Assembly: GCA_015903995.1 (NCBI GenBank)
Contig: JABMDK010000017.1
Span: forward strand, 189,786 to 228,134
Direction of reading: 5' to 3'
Origin: Nitrospira sp.
GTDB lineage: Bacteria; Nitrospirota; Nitrospiria; Nitrospirales; Nitrospiraceae
DNA length: 38,349 nucleotides
The position numbers and the translations under genes were made by a program. Shown here one piece after another: positions 8,422-15,559 of the stretch (positions are counted from its first letter, which is position 1; each line of letters starts with the position of its first letter). The notes under the pieces are model-generated. The model did no database searches, had not been told where the DNA came from, and saw nothing but the letters and a program-made list of their open reading frames with translations.

Positions 8422-9060
8422 TTAGCCTTGGGCTGGGGATGAAATCATGAGGACCTCATTTGAGCAGGGACTTTCTGCTTCGCCTTCTTCGCCTCCAAAG
8501 GCACTGATGGCAAAGAAATAGGGCGTATTAGGTTCAAGTCCGGTAATAATAGCTGGTGGAGCCTCGACTGATTGACTTGCCTCATAGGAGCATGAGCCTG
8601 GTTCTCCTGAAGATTCCTTCCCGTAATAGACACGGTAACCGGTTACTGTGGGATCAGGGTTTACAGCCCAGGTCAACCGCGCGGTGGCCTCGGTTGAAGT
8701 GAGGGGTATGTCTTCTCCCTCAGGGCCTGCCACAAGAGGTTCAGGGTCTGCCTCCGCAATCTCACTCGGGAAGGGTTCTATTTCTGTAGGTGCTTCAGAA
8801 ATCGTCGGATCGTCCTGTTCATTTGCAGCGGTTTCGGTAGGATTGGGGTCTGATTGCGCGTTCTCATTTTGATCAGTATCTTCAGTATCTGTTGTTGTGG
8901 AGAGAGAAGAAATGCTTGGTCCACCTTGTCCGTTATCACTACAGCCAGCCAGCGTGAGAACGATGAGGCCAAAAACCATGAGGCCAAAAACCATGGCGTG
9001 GGCCATTGCAATTGTGAAGTTTCGTTGGGCGAGGCCAACGGAAACTGCTTTTCTCAGCAT
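8422..9060 (-). CDS. Lipoprotein with acidic linker and fibronectin type III domain
   Basis: A 212-residue exported lipoprotein. A hydrophobic signal peptide ends in a lipobox, LTLAGC, with the lipidated cysteine at residue 40. A low-complexity linker rich in Asp, Glu, Thr, Asn and Pro follows (about 41-118). A C-terminal fibronectin-III-like beta-sandwich (about 120-205) shows ARLTWAVNPDPTVTGYRVYY and ITGLEPNTPYFFAISAF. Such domains usually mediate protein or polysaccharide contacts on the cell surface; the ligand is unknown. The signal peptide contains an exact duplication of MVFGL. AAGGAG lies eight bases before the ATG. Two cysteines in the domain (CSYEA and SPCSNE) could form a disulfide. 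It is a stand-alone gene. Confidence 0.83.
   Translation of the reverse strand: MLRKAVSVGLAQRNFTIAMAHAMVFGLMVFGLIVLTLAGCSDNGQGGPSISSLSTTTDTEDTDQNENAQSDPNPTETAANEQDDPTISEAPTEIEPFPSEIAEADPEPLVAGPEGEDIPLTSTEATARLTWAVNPDPTVTGYRVYYGKESSGEPGSCSYEASQSVEAPPAIITGLEPNTPYFFAISAFGGEEGEAESPCSNEVLMISSPAQG
8962..8991. repeat. 15-bp perfect tandem duplication
   Basis: The unit ATGAGGCCAAAAACC occurs twice in direct succession (8962-8976 and 8977-8991). It is in frame within the lipoprotein signal peptide and duplicates the residues MVFGL. Confidence 0.9.
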
Positions 9061-9105
9061 AAAAAAAACTCCTTAGAGCTTTAGGTGATTGTGCATGAAA
9101 CGATG

Positions 9106-9128
9106 ATTGCTTACGGCAAGTAAGCAAT
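9106..9128. promoter_or_regulatory. Inverted repeat in the leader of the fibronectin-III lipoprotein gene
   Basis: ATTGCTTAC and GTAAGCAAT form a perfect 9-bp dyad with a 5-base centre, 46 bases upstream of the lipoprotein start. On the minus strand a TATAAT (around 9148-9153) lies just upstream of it, so the dyad would sit in the 5' leader or around the transcription start. It could be an operator or an mRNA hairpin. Confidence 0.5.
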
Positions 9129-9306
9129 TTATGAGCCACGCGTGACGCGTAGATAAATATTATATTTCAGTGTCTTGTGAATTTGATGGGCGATGGAATG
9201 ATGCTAGGTGTGAAGGGTTCAGCCTTCAAGGACTACCAATAAGAGATTAAGCCACATGGTAGGGCCCATCTCATGACTGCTATGGAGAAAGGTCTAACGG
9301 AAGGTA

Positions 9307-10155
9307 TCAAGAAGGGATATGTTGGGGATCTGCTCGGTCTCTAAAAAAACGAAACAGCAGGTAGCCGTTTACGAAGACCACGATCGACAGGATACTGTAG
9401 GTGGTTATGGGTGTCGCAAGATTGAGTTCTACGAGTACCCGCGACAGGCCGAACCCGACGATGAGCCCGTCGAATGCCATGCAAATACGTCGGAACGTTT
9501 CAGGATCCATCAAGCGGATCAGATATGTCCCAAGTGGAATCCCGATCATGACGCTGGGCACGATATAGGGAATGATTTCCATGCTGCCGGCACTGTAGAA
9601 ACCGATAAACCCGTAGGCGATGGCCGTGAGTGAAGACTCTGTCAGGCGAATAATCCCTAATGCCGCACGGAAGTCTTGTTTCGGATAGCCTTGATTGTTA
9701 AAGAGGAGCGCCAAGGGAGGACCGGAAATCGTGGTGAGGGAGTAGAGGGTGCCAAGCCCGACTCCAAACGGTAGGCCGATCGCTTTTTCAGCACGAATGG
9801 GTTTTCGAATGCCCGCAGCCTGGAGAAGAATCAAGGGCAAGAGAAAGACATACGTCACAAACTTGATCCATGCCGGCTGCACCAAAAAGAGAAGATAGCT
9901 GCCGATGCCGACTCCGATCGCCAGACCGACGAGAATAGGTGCGACACGCCAGAAGATGTTCGGAATGCTCTTTCGGTTGATGAAAAGCACATAGGCATTG
10001 ATGACGAGCTCGACGAGGACGAGCGCAGGGTTCAGGATCTTGTTGGTGTAAAAGAGTAGAGCAACCGGTACGGTGATGGAGGAAAACCCATATCCCAGTG
10101 CGCCATTGACCGTGGCGGCGAAAAACGTAATCAGCACAAGAACGATGGTATCCAT
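9307..10155 (-). CDS. TauE/SafE-family anion (sulfite/organosulfonate) exporter-like membrane protein
   Basis: A 282-residue, very hydrophobic protein with about eight membrane-spanning segments. It has the two-fold repeat typical of the TauE/SafE family: the N-terminal FFAATVNGALGYGFSSITVP and, in the second half, GTLYSLTTISGPPLALLF. Family members move sulfite, sulfoacetate or related anions across the inner membrane; the true substrate here is not shown. It lies six bases downstream of an Rrf2-type regulator gene on the same strand, so the pair is almost certainly co-transcribed. The ribosome site overlaps the end of the regulator gene and is weak (GAGG about 12 bases upstream), consistent with coupling. 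Confidence 0.88.
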   Translation of the reverse strand: MDTIVLVLITFFAATVNGALGYGFSSITVPVALLFYTNKILNPALVLVELVINAYVLFINRKSIPNIFWRVAPILVGLAIGVGIGSYLLFLVQPAWIKFVTYVFLLPLILLQAAGIRKPIRAEKAIGLPFGVGLGTLYSLTTISGPPLALLFNNQGYPKQDFRAALGIIRLTESSLTAIAYGFIGFYSAGSMEIIPYIVPSVMIGIPLGTYLIRLMDPETFRRICMAFDGLIVGFGLSRVLVELNLATPITTYSILSIVVFVNGYLLFRFFRDRADPQHIPS

Positions 10156-10161
10156 CAGTGG

Positions 10162-10596
10162 TTAGCCTCGGCGTCGGCCCGACGAAAAGTCGGCCAGTGT
10201 GTAGTGATCGAGAATTCCGGCGATCGCATCGCGAACAGTTCCCATCACTTCCTGAACGGGACACCGCGCTTTGTTGGCGTAGGGACAGTCGCGGCATTTC
10301 TGATAGGCAGTCTTACTGACACAGCCGATGGGAGCCAGCGGCCCATCGAGGGTGCGGATGATTTGCCCAAGGGTAATATCGCTTGGTTGTTTGATGAGCG
10401 TGTAGCCGCCTTTAATCCCTCGGCGACTCGAGATCAGTCCGGCCCGTTTGAGCATAAGAAGAATTTGCTCCAAGAATTCGATCGGAATGTGTTGACGAGC
10501 CGCAATGTCGTGGCGTTGGAGCGTGGTTGTTCCATACGCCAACGTGAGTTCCAGCAACGCCCGAAGGCCATATTCACTTTTCTTCGAGAGTTTCAT
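10162..10596 (-). CDS. Rrf2-family transcriptional regulator with four-cysteine cluster motif
   Basis: A 144-residue winged-helix regulator of the Rrf2 family (relatives IscR, NsrR, CymR). The N-terminus MKLSKKSEYGLRALLELTLA and the wing region SRRGIKGGYTL are characteristic. The C-terminal half carries Cys92, Cys101, Cys104 and Cys112 (spacing CX8CX2CX7C), suggesting an iron-sulfur cluster or thiol sensor. It heads a two-gene unit with the TauE-like exporter, so control of sulfur anion export or of its own operon is a reasonable guess. A promoter and a pair of direct repeats lie just upstream. The cysteine spacing differs from IscR and NsrR, so the signal sensed cannot be assigned. Confidence 0.92.
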   Translation of the reverse strand: MKLSKKSEYGLRALLELTLAYGTTTLQRHDIAARQHIPIEFLEQILLMLKRAGLISSRRGIKGGYTLIKQPSDITLGQIIRTLDGPLAPIGCVSKTAYQKCRDCPYANKARCPVQEVMGTVRDAIAGILDHYTLADFSSGRRRG

Positions 10597-10601
10597 AATC
10601 T

Positions 10602-10655
10602 AGAGTTAGTTTATCAACAAGAGTTACAATAGGGGAGATCGCAATGGTTCGTCAA
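10602..10655 (-). promoter_or_regulatory. Promoter and direct repeats upstream of the rrf2-tauE unit
   Basis: On the minus strand TTGACG (10650-10655) and TATTGT (10626-10631) are 18 bases apart, about 30 bases upstream of the rrf2 start. Two copies of AGAGTTA on the plus strand (10602-10608 and 10620-10626), 18 bases apart start to start, lie between the -10 box and the start codon. They could be an autoregulatory site; this is inference. Confidence 0.5.
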
Positions 10656-10773
10656 GGTCAAAGTTTTTGGGATGGGCGACCTCACGCTTTGTTCAGACAT
10701 CTACTCCCAGCTGTTATTCCCTCCCTGCATACATTAAGATAGACGTCGGTTATCTTCTTCCACGAGGCTATGT

Positions 10774-12135
10774 TTGAAATCCAAGACCGTCTTTTCTTGC
10801 CAAACCTGTGGACATCAGGCGCCACGGTGGCTTGGCCGCTGTCCTGACTGCAGCGGCTGGAATACGATGAAAGAGGAGCGGCAAGCGGCGACAGGAAAGG
10901 GTCGTCCTGCTGCGATCAAGACAGCTCAGGCCAAGGCCACGCCCATTGGTGAAATCGAAGTGGTGGGAGAGGATCGTCGGCTCACCGGTATTGGTGAATT
11001 CGATCGAGTCCTGGGAGGCGGAGTCATTCCCGGCGGGGTAATCTTGATCGGGGGCGATCCGGGAATTGGGAAGACGACGCTGCTCTTGCAGGCCTTGCCA
11101 CGGTTGGCGACGAAGGAGGCACCGGTTCTCTACGTCTCCGGGGAAGAGTCTCCTCGGCAGATCAAGATGCGCGGGCAGCGGCTAGGCATCGAGCATCCGC
11201 ATCTGTTGATCTTGGCTGAAACTTCCCTTGAACAGATCCTGAAAGCAGTCCAGGAAATTGAGCCGGTCGCGGTGGTGGTCGATTCGATCCAAACGGTGTA
11301 CACGGAACAGATTACGTCCGCCCCCGGCAGTATCAGCCAAGTGCAAGAAGTGGCCGGACAGCTCATGTGGTATGCCAAGCGGGCCGGTGTGCCGGTCTTC
11401 ATCATTGGGCATGTCACGAAAGAGGGGGCGATTGCAGGGCCGCGGTTGCTGGAGCATATCGTCGATACGGTGTTGTACTTTGAAGGAGATAAGGGGCACA
11501 GCTACCGGATTCTCCGTGCCGTCAAGAATCGTTTTGGGTCGACGAATGAAATTGGGGTGTTCGAAATGAAGGACGTTGGACTCGAGGAAGTGAGCAATCC
11601 TTCAGAGTTGTTTCTGGCGGAACGTTCTCAACGGAGTACTGGATCGGTGGTGGTGTCGAGTCTTGAAGGGACGAGGCCGATACTGGTTGAGCTGCAAGCG
11701 TTGGTGTCCTCAACCACCTATGCCATGCCCAAACGAATGGCGAACGGCGTGGAAGTCAATCGAGTATCGCTGTTGCTTGCGGTGATGGAGAAACGGCTGG
11801 GGGTGCATCTGTCCGGGCAGGATGTGTATGTGAACGTCGTTGGAGGGATGCATATCGACGAACCGGCGATTGACCTGGGGATCGTGGCGGCCGTCATTTC
11901 CAGTCTACGTGAGGTGCCTGTTGAACCGGGAACGTTACTGCTGGGGGAGGTCGGTTTGGGTGGAGAGGTCCGTGCCGTCAGTCAGGCTGAATTGCGTATT
12001 CGCGAGGCTGCCAAAATGGGGTTCAAACGATGCATTCTGCCTGAACGAAATCTGGCGAAGATCGATCCCATCGACGGTATGGAGCTGATCGGTATTCAAG
12101 AGGTGCGAGAGGCATTGGATGTGGTATTGGCGTAG
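10774..12135 (+). CDS. radA: DNA repair protein RadA (Sms)
   Basis: A 453-residue RecA-like DNA helicase/branch-migration factor. The N-terminal zinc finger has Cys9, Cys12, Cys23 and Cys26. The Walker A motif GGDPGIGKTT lies at 93-102, and the RadA-specific KNRFG motif at 251-255. The C-terminal third is the Lon-protease-like domain that lacks proteolytic activity in this family (MHIDEPAIDLGIVAAVISS). Length matches the family. The start is a TTG at 10774: it gives the expected N-terminus just ahead of the zinc finger, and GAGG lies six bases upstream, while the ATG at 10770 is out of frame. RadA acts in recombinational repair. It is divergent from rrf2. Confidence 0.96.
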   Translation: MKSKTVFSCQTCGHQAPRWLGRCPDCSGWNTMKEERQAATGKGRPAAIKTAQAKATPIGEIEVVGEDRRLTGIGEFDRVLGGGVIPGGVILIGGDPGIGKTTLLLQALPRLATKEAPVLYVSGEESPRQIKMRGQRLGIEHPHLLILAETSLEQILKAVQEIEPVAVVVDSIQTVYTEQITSAPGSISQVQEVAGQLMWYAKRAGVPVFIIGHVTKEGAIAGPRLLEHIVDTVLYFEGDKGHSYRILRAVKNRFGSTNEIGVFEMKDVGLEEVSNPSELFLAERSQRSTGSVVVSSLEGTRPILVELQALVSSTTYAMPKRMANGVEVNRVSLLLAVMEKRLGVHLSGQDVYVNVVGGMHIDEPAIDLGIVAAVISSLREVPVEPGTLLLGEVGLGGEVRAVSQAELRIREAAKMGFKRCILPERNLAKIDPIDGMELIGIQEVREALDVVLA

Positions 12136-12229
12136 AAAGCGGGAAGCGAGCGGCAGACAAGGCTCGATACTCGCGCAACGCGCGCACACCATTCATCGAA
12201 TGATGGTTACAATGGGCGGGGTTTGTTGT

Positions 12230-13129
12230 ATGCGCGCAGGAGAGCCTTCTCTGCCGCTGCTTCCCTGCCGAGGGGAGAATAGTAGAAAAACGAGGCGGGC
12301 GCATTTTGTAGGTCTGTGTATCGCGACTTTCATGCTGGCTGGCTGTACTCTCATGCCCTCCAAGGAGGAACTGCCGCTCAGACAGGTGACGGCGCAGGAA
12401 TTGATGGCTCTTTTACGCCATCGTGAAGCAGCCGTTCAATCTCTGAAGGGATTGTTCACCGCGAAAGTGCGAGGTGGGCTTATTCCTGTTGCCTCACGAA
12501 TCGAGGGCACGGTCTACTACCGTCGGCCGAACGCATTGCGATTGAGAGGGTATTCTCCGCTCGGAAACGAGCTGTTCGACTTCGTTCAAGCTGATGATCA
12601 GTACAAGCTCCGTTTGCCTTTCGAGGGAAAGATTTATAGTGGGTCCCAGTCCGACCTGAACGATGCAGGGAATCTGGCTCGATTCTCTCAGTTGAGCATC
12701 TGGGCGGTCGGTGGTGTATTAGGGACGAACTCCATTGCCAGGGATGAAGTGGTGAAAGTCGTGGAAGAGAGAGGCCGATATCGTCTTGACGTCTATGCGC
12801 CAGCAACCGGGGGAGCAAGCTCCTCGCGCCTGCCGATCCGCCGTCTCTGGTTTGACCGCCGATTACTCGTGGTGCAAGAAGAGCGGCTTGGGTCGAGTGG
12901 GGATGTGGAGGCGACGATTCAGTATGACGACTTTAGGTTGCTCAAGGAGGTGGAAAGTCTTCCGGTACAGGTCGTAGGCGATCAGGATATTCGACTCTTC
13001 CGCCCGTTCAAGATTTCGCTGGAAGATGGTCGTGGGCAAGGCACCGTGCACATCACTTTCCACGAGATGCACCACAATCAAGCCATACGGGCGGAAGACT
13101 TTGGGCCGGATCTCATGAATCGGCAATGA
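12230..13129 (+). CDS. Outer-membrane lipoprotein, LolB/DUF4292-like
   Basis: A protein of about 299 residues with a basic n-region, a hydrophobic stretch and a lipobox FMLAGC (Cys39). The mature part resembles LolB-like or DUF4292 lipoproteins: AAVQSLKGLFTAKVRGG, then GTVYYRRPNALRLRGYSPLG and FDFVQADDQYKL, typical of a half-barrel that binds lipid or lipoprotein acyl chains. It may help sort lipoproteins to the outer membrane, but this rests on fold resemblance only. Its stop overlaps the tsaB start (ATGA), so the two are translated together. The frame is open back to 12119, and ATGs at 12200, 12203 and 12212 are alternatives; 12230 is the last ATG before the signal peptide. Confidence 0.8.
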   Translation: MRAGEPSLPLLPCRGENSRKTRRAHFVGLCIATFMLAGCTLMPSKEELPLRQVTAQELMALLRHREAAVQSLKGLFTAKVRGGLIPVASRIEGTVYYRRPNALRLRGYSPLGNELFDFVQADDQYKLRLPFEGKIYSGSQSDLNDAGNLARFSQLSIWAVGGVLGTNSIARDEVVKVVEERGRYRLDVYAPATGGASSSRLPIRRLWFDRRLLVVQEERLGSSGDVEATIQYDDFRLLKEVESLPVQVVGDQDIRLFRPFKISLEDGRGQGTVHITFHEMHHNQAIRAEDFGPDLMNRQ

Positions 13130-13917
13130 AAATTCTCGCGATTGAAACGGCTACGACGTGGCAGAGTGTCGCGATTCTTGAAGATGACCGCATCCTCGCC
13201 ACGCATGAGCAAGAGGCCGATGGTGTTCAAGGCTCTCTTCTCTTGCCCGCCATTGATCGGCTGTTTTCTCAATCCGGGCTAGCTCTTGGTGATCTGAGTG
13301 GGCTTGCCTGTTCGATCGGACCGGGTTCGTTTACCGGTATCCGAGTGGGGCTTGCAACGTGCCTAGGACTTCGGGGCGCCACGGGTCTTCCTCTCACGCT
13401 GGTACCGACACTGGAAGCCATGGCGAGCAGTCTTGAAGCGGCGCCCGGTCCTGTCTGTCCATTGCTGGTCAGTCGTCGTGGGGAAATGTACTGGGCGATT
13501 TTCCGTTGGACGGAGGCAGGGCGATTCGATCGTGTGGTCGATGAACAGGTTGGATCCCCAGAAGCCTTTGCACAGAGTCTCACCGAACCCACGTTGGTAT
13601 TCGGGGCGGGCTGGTCGTCGATGGAATCGGAGATTCGAGCGGCATTGCCTGCGTCGGTCACTGTGACCGTAGGACCACCGCACGTCTTCAAGCCGTCAGC
13701 TATTCACGTTGCGCGTATCGGGCTGGAACAACTGCGACGCGGTAAAATTGCCGGAGCTCCGGTGATGCCGCTCTATGTTCAGCGGACCGAAGCTGAAATC
13801 CAATACGAACGGTCAGGAGGTATGTCACCCGTTGCGAGACGCCGGCAGCGGGTTGAAACCAAAGTCGCCGAGCGATTGGCCCGTGGACGTCGGCGGTCAC
13901 CCCTGCGGGATCCGTGA
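13126..13917 (+). CDS. tsaB: tRNA t6A37 threonylcarbamoyltransferase complex subunit TsaB
   Basis: A 263-residue ASKHA-fold protein that partners TsaD and TsaE in making threonylcarbamoyl-adenosine at tRNA position 37. Characteristic segments are MKILAIETATTWQSVAI, then LLPAIDRLFSQSGL and the strongly conserved CSIGPGSFTGIRVGLATCLGL. TsaB is a degraded paralogue of TsaD that scaffolds the complex. It overlaps both neighbours: ATGA with the upstream lipoprotein and GTGA with rimI downstream. The C-terminus has an Arg-rich tail of about 30 residues (ARRRQRVETKVAERLARGRR) that is not part of the core fold. The partner tsaD is about 10 kb downstream; tsaE is not in the window. Confidence 0.95.
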   Translation: MKILAIETATTWQSVAILEDDRILATHEQEADGVQGSLLLPAIDRLFSQSGLALGDLSGLACSIGPGSFTGIRVGLATCLGLRGATGLPLTLVPTLEAMASSLEAAPGPVCPLLVSRRGEMYWAIFRWTEAGRFDRVVDEQVGSPEAFAQSLTEPTLVFGAGWSSMESEIRAALPASVTVTVGPPHVFKPSAIHVARIGLEQLRRGKIAGAPVMPLYVQRTEAEIQYERSGGMSPVARRRQRVETKVAERLARGRRRSPLRDP

Positions 13918-14423
13918 GTCGGGACATGCTGATTTCTGAGTTTCACATTGTCCCCGCGACACCGGATATGTTACCGGACATCCTTGCCTTGGAAGAGGCT
14001 TGCTTCTCGTCCCCTTGGACGCGCAAAATGCTGGAGGCTGAGTTAACGGACAATCAATTCGCACATTTTCTGGTTGCGCGGCAACGAGAAGAGTCGGTGG
14101 CACAGGCAGAGCCCACGATTATCGGGTACCATTGCTTCTGGATTGTCTTTGAAGAGCTACGATTGATGAATCTGGCGGTGCGAGAGTCGATGCGGAGGAG
14201 AGGGGTTGGGGGAGCGCTTGTCACCGAAGCCCTTCGACTGGGATTAGAGCAGGCGGTGACTCGGGCGGTCCTGGAAGTCAGAGCCTCGAACGATTCAGCA
14301 CGTTCTCTTTATACTCATCTAGGTTTTCTCCAAGTCGGTTGTCGCCCTCGGTATTACATGAATCCCATTGAAGATGCCGTGCTGATGGAAATGCATCCGC
14401 TCGTGCTGTCGAGTGGCTCGTAG
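13914..14423 (+). CDS. rimI: Ribosomal protein S18 alanine N-acetyltransferase (RimI-type GNAT)
   Basis: A 169-residue GNAT acetyltransferase. The acetyl-CoA pyrophosphate loop is RESMRRRGVGGALV, preceded by the strand LRLMNLAV, and the C-terminal part LEVRASNDSARSLYTHLGF is diagnostic of the RimI group. The N-terminal ALEEACFSSPWTRKMLEAEL also matches RimI. The GTG start at 13914 overlaps the tsaB stop (GTGA); an ATG at 13926 is an alternative. In many bacteria rimI follows tsaB, which supports the assignment. A different protein target cannot be excluded from sequence alone. Confidence 0.92.
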   Translation: MSRDMLISEFHIVPATPDMLPDILALEEACFSSPWTRKMLEAELTDNQFAHFLVARQREESVAQAEPTIIGYHCFWIVFEELRLMNLAVRESMRRRGVGGALVTEALRLGLEQAVTRAVLEVRASNDSARSLYTHLGFLQVGCRPRYYMNPIEDAVLMEMHPLVLSSGS

Positions 14424-14497
14424 CGGGAAAGGGGTTAGCTTTAGGATGTGGATCAGCTTCAACAGGCTCACTATAACCAGAACCAGGAGGTGTCGTT

Positions 14498-14737
14498 ATG
14501 TTGACGGAAGACGCGATTGTCGAACAGCTTCGCCACTCCAACACTGAATTCCGGGAATTAGAGGCCTCCCATCATCGCCTGGATCTTGAACTAAATGAGC
14601 TGCAGAAGCGCCATGTCTTGACCCCGTCGGAAGAAATTGAAAAAAAACGGATGCAAAAGGAAAAATTGGCGATGAAAGACAGGCTGGCAGAATTCATTCG
14701 CCTCTACCGAGACCAAAAGCTCGCGCCGGCGCGGTAG
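14498..14737 (+). CDS. YdcH/DUF465-family small coiled-coil protein
   Basis: A 79-residue cytoplasmic helical protein. The segment ELEASHHRLDLELNELQKR followed by LTPSEEIEKKRMQKEKLAMK and DRL is the recognisable DUF465 (YdcH) pattern, a short antiparallel coiled coil of unknown function. A strong AGGAGG ribosome site lies seven bases before the ATG. It sits 45 bases ahead of tatC in the same direction and is likely co-transcribed with it; functional relation is unknown. Confidence 0.88.
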   Translation: MLTEDAIVEQLRHSNTEFRELEASHHRLDLELNELQKRHVLTPSEEIEKKRMQKEKLAMKDRLAEFIRLYRDQKLAPAR

Positions 14738-14782
14738 CTGGTCCAGCGGCCACCGACTCTGCAGGCGGCTGAATCTATTGAT

Positions 14783-15559
14783 ATGGAACAGGCCATCCAT
14801 CCGCTTGCCTCTCACATTCAAGCCGTCAAGCGACGACTGATCATCATCGGAGGGACGGTCTTGGGCTCGTTGCTCCTGACCTTCTCTTTTTCCGCCGAAA
14901 TGGTAGCGTGGCTCAATCGACCCTTTTCAAACCAGCTGGCGTTTTATGGCCCAACGGAGGCGCTGTTCGCTTCGATCAAGGTCTCGTTGTTGGCCGCTCT
15001 TATTCTCAGCTTGCCGGTCATTTTTTATCAGTGCTGGAAGTTCATCGAGCCAGCCCTGTTACCGAAAGAACAGCGGTGGGCGATTCCGCTGTTCATGGTG
15101 GCCGGCGGGCTGTTTGCGTTAGGGCTGGTCTTCTGCAATATGGTGATTTTGCCGCTCGTGATCGATCTGTTTGTGAGTTTCGGACTCGATCGTGACATTA
15201 CTCCGCAGCTGGGCGTTGGCACCTATATTGATTTTAATGTGAAATTTCTGCTCATCTTCGGCTGTGCGTTTGAACTCCCCTTGGTCATGAGCCTCGTGGC
15301 GATGGCAGGAGCGGTCTCAGCAGACACCTTCGCTCGTTTCCGGAAGCATGCCATTTTGTTGTGTCTCATTGTTTCTGCCATCGTCACTCCGGATGCGACG
15401 CTTTTCACCATGCTCTTGATGGCGGTTCCCTTGATGGCGCTGTATGAGATCGGAATTCTCGGTGCCCGGCTGTTCGGGCGAAATCAGGACCAAGGGGGGA
15501 TTGATATGCCGCTTGATCCGGATCTGCCGATCAACACTGCGGGAACGAGGTTGCGATGA
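14783..15559 (+). CDS. tatC: Sec-independent (twin-arginine) protein translocase subunit TatC
   Basis: A 258-residue integral membrane protein with six hydrophobic segments. The N-terminal region (HPLASHIQAVKRRLIIIGGT) carries the cytoplasmic basic part that recognises signal peptides. The conserved first periplasmic loop has LNRPFSNQLAFYGPTEALF, followed by ASIKVSLLAALILSLPVIFYQ and the family motif FIEPALLPKEQRW. Conserved late segments are FELPLVMSLVAMAG and IVSAIVTPDATLFTMLLMAVP. TatC forms the receptor core with TatA/B, whose genes are not in this window. Its stop codon overlaps the start of the beta-propeller gene (ATGA). Confidence 0.96.
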   Translation: MEQAIHPLASHIQAVKRRLIIIGGTVLGSLLLTFSFSAEMVAWLNRPFSNQLAFYGPTEALFASIKVSLLAALILSLPVIFYQCWKFIEPALLPKEQRWAIPLFMVAGGLFALGLVFCNMVILPLVIDLFVSFGLDRDITPQLGVGTYIDFNVKFLLIFGCAFELPLVMSLVAMAGAVSADTFARFRKHAILLCLIVSAIVTPDATLFTMLLMAVPLMALYEIGILGARLFGRNQDQGGIDMPLDPDLPINTAGTRLR

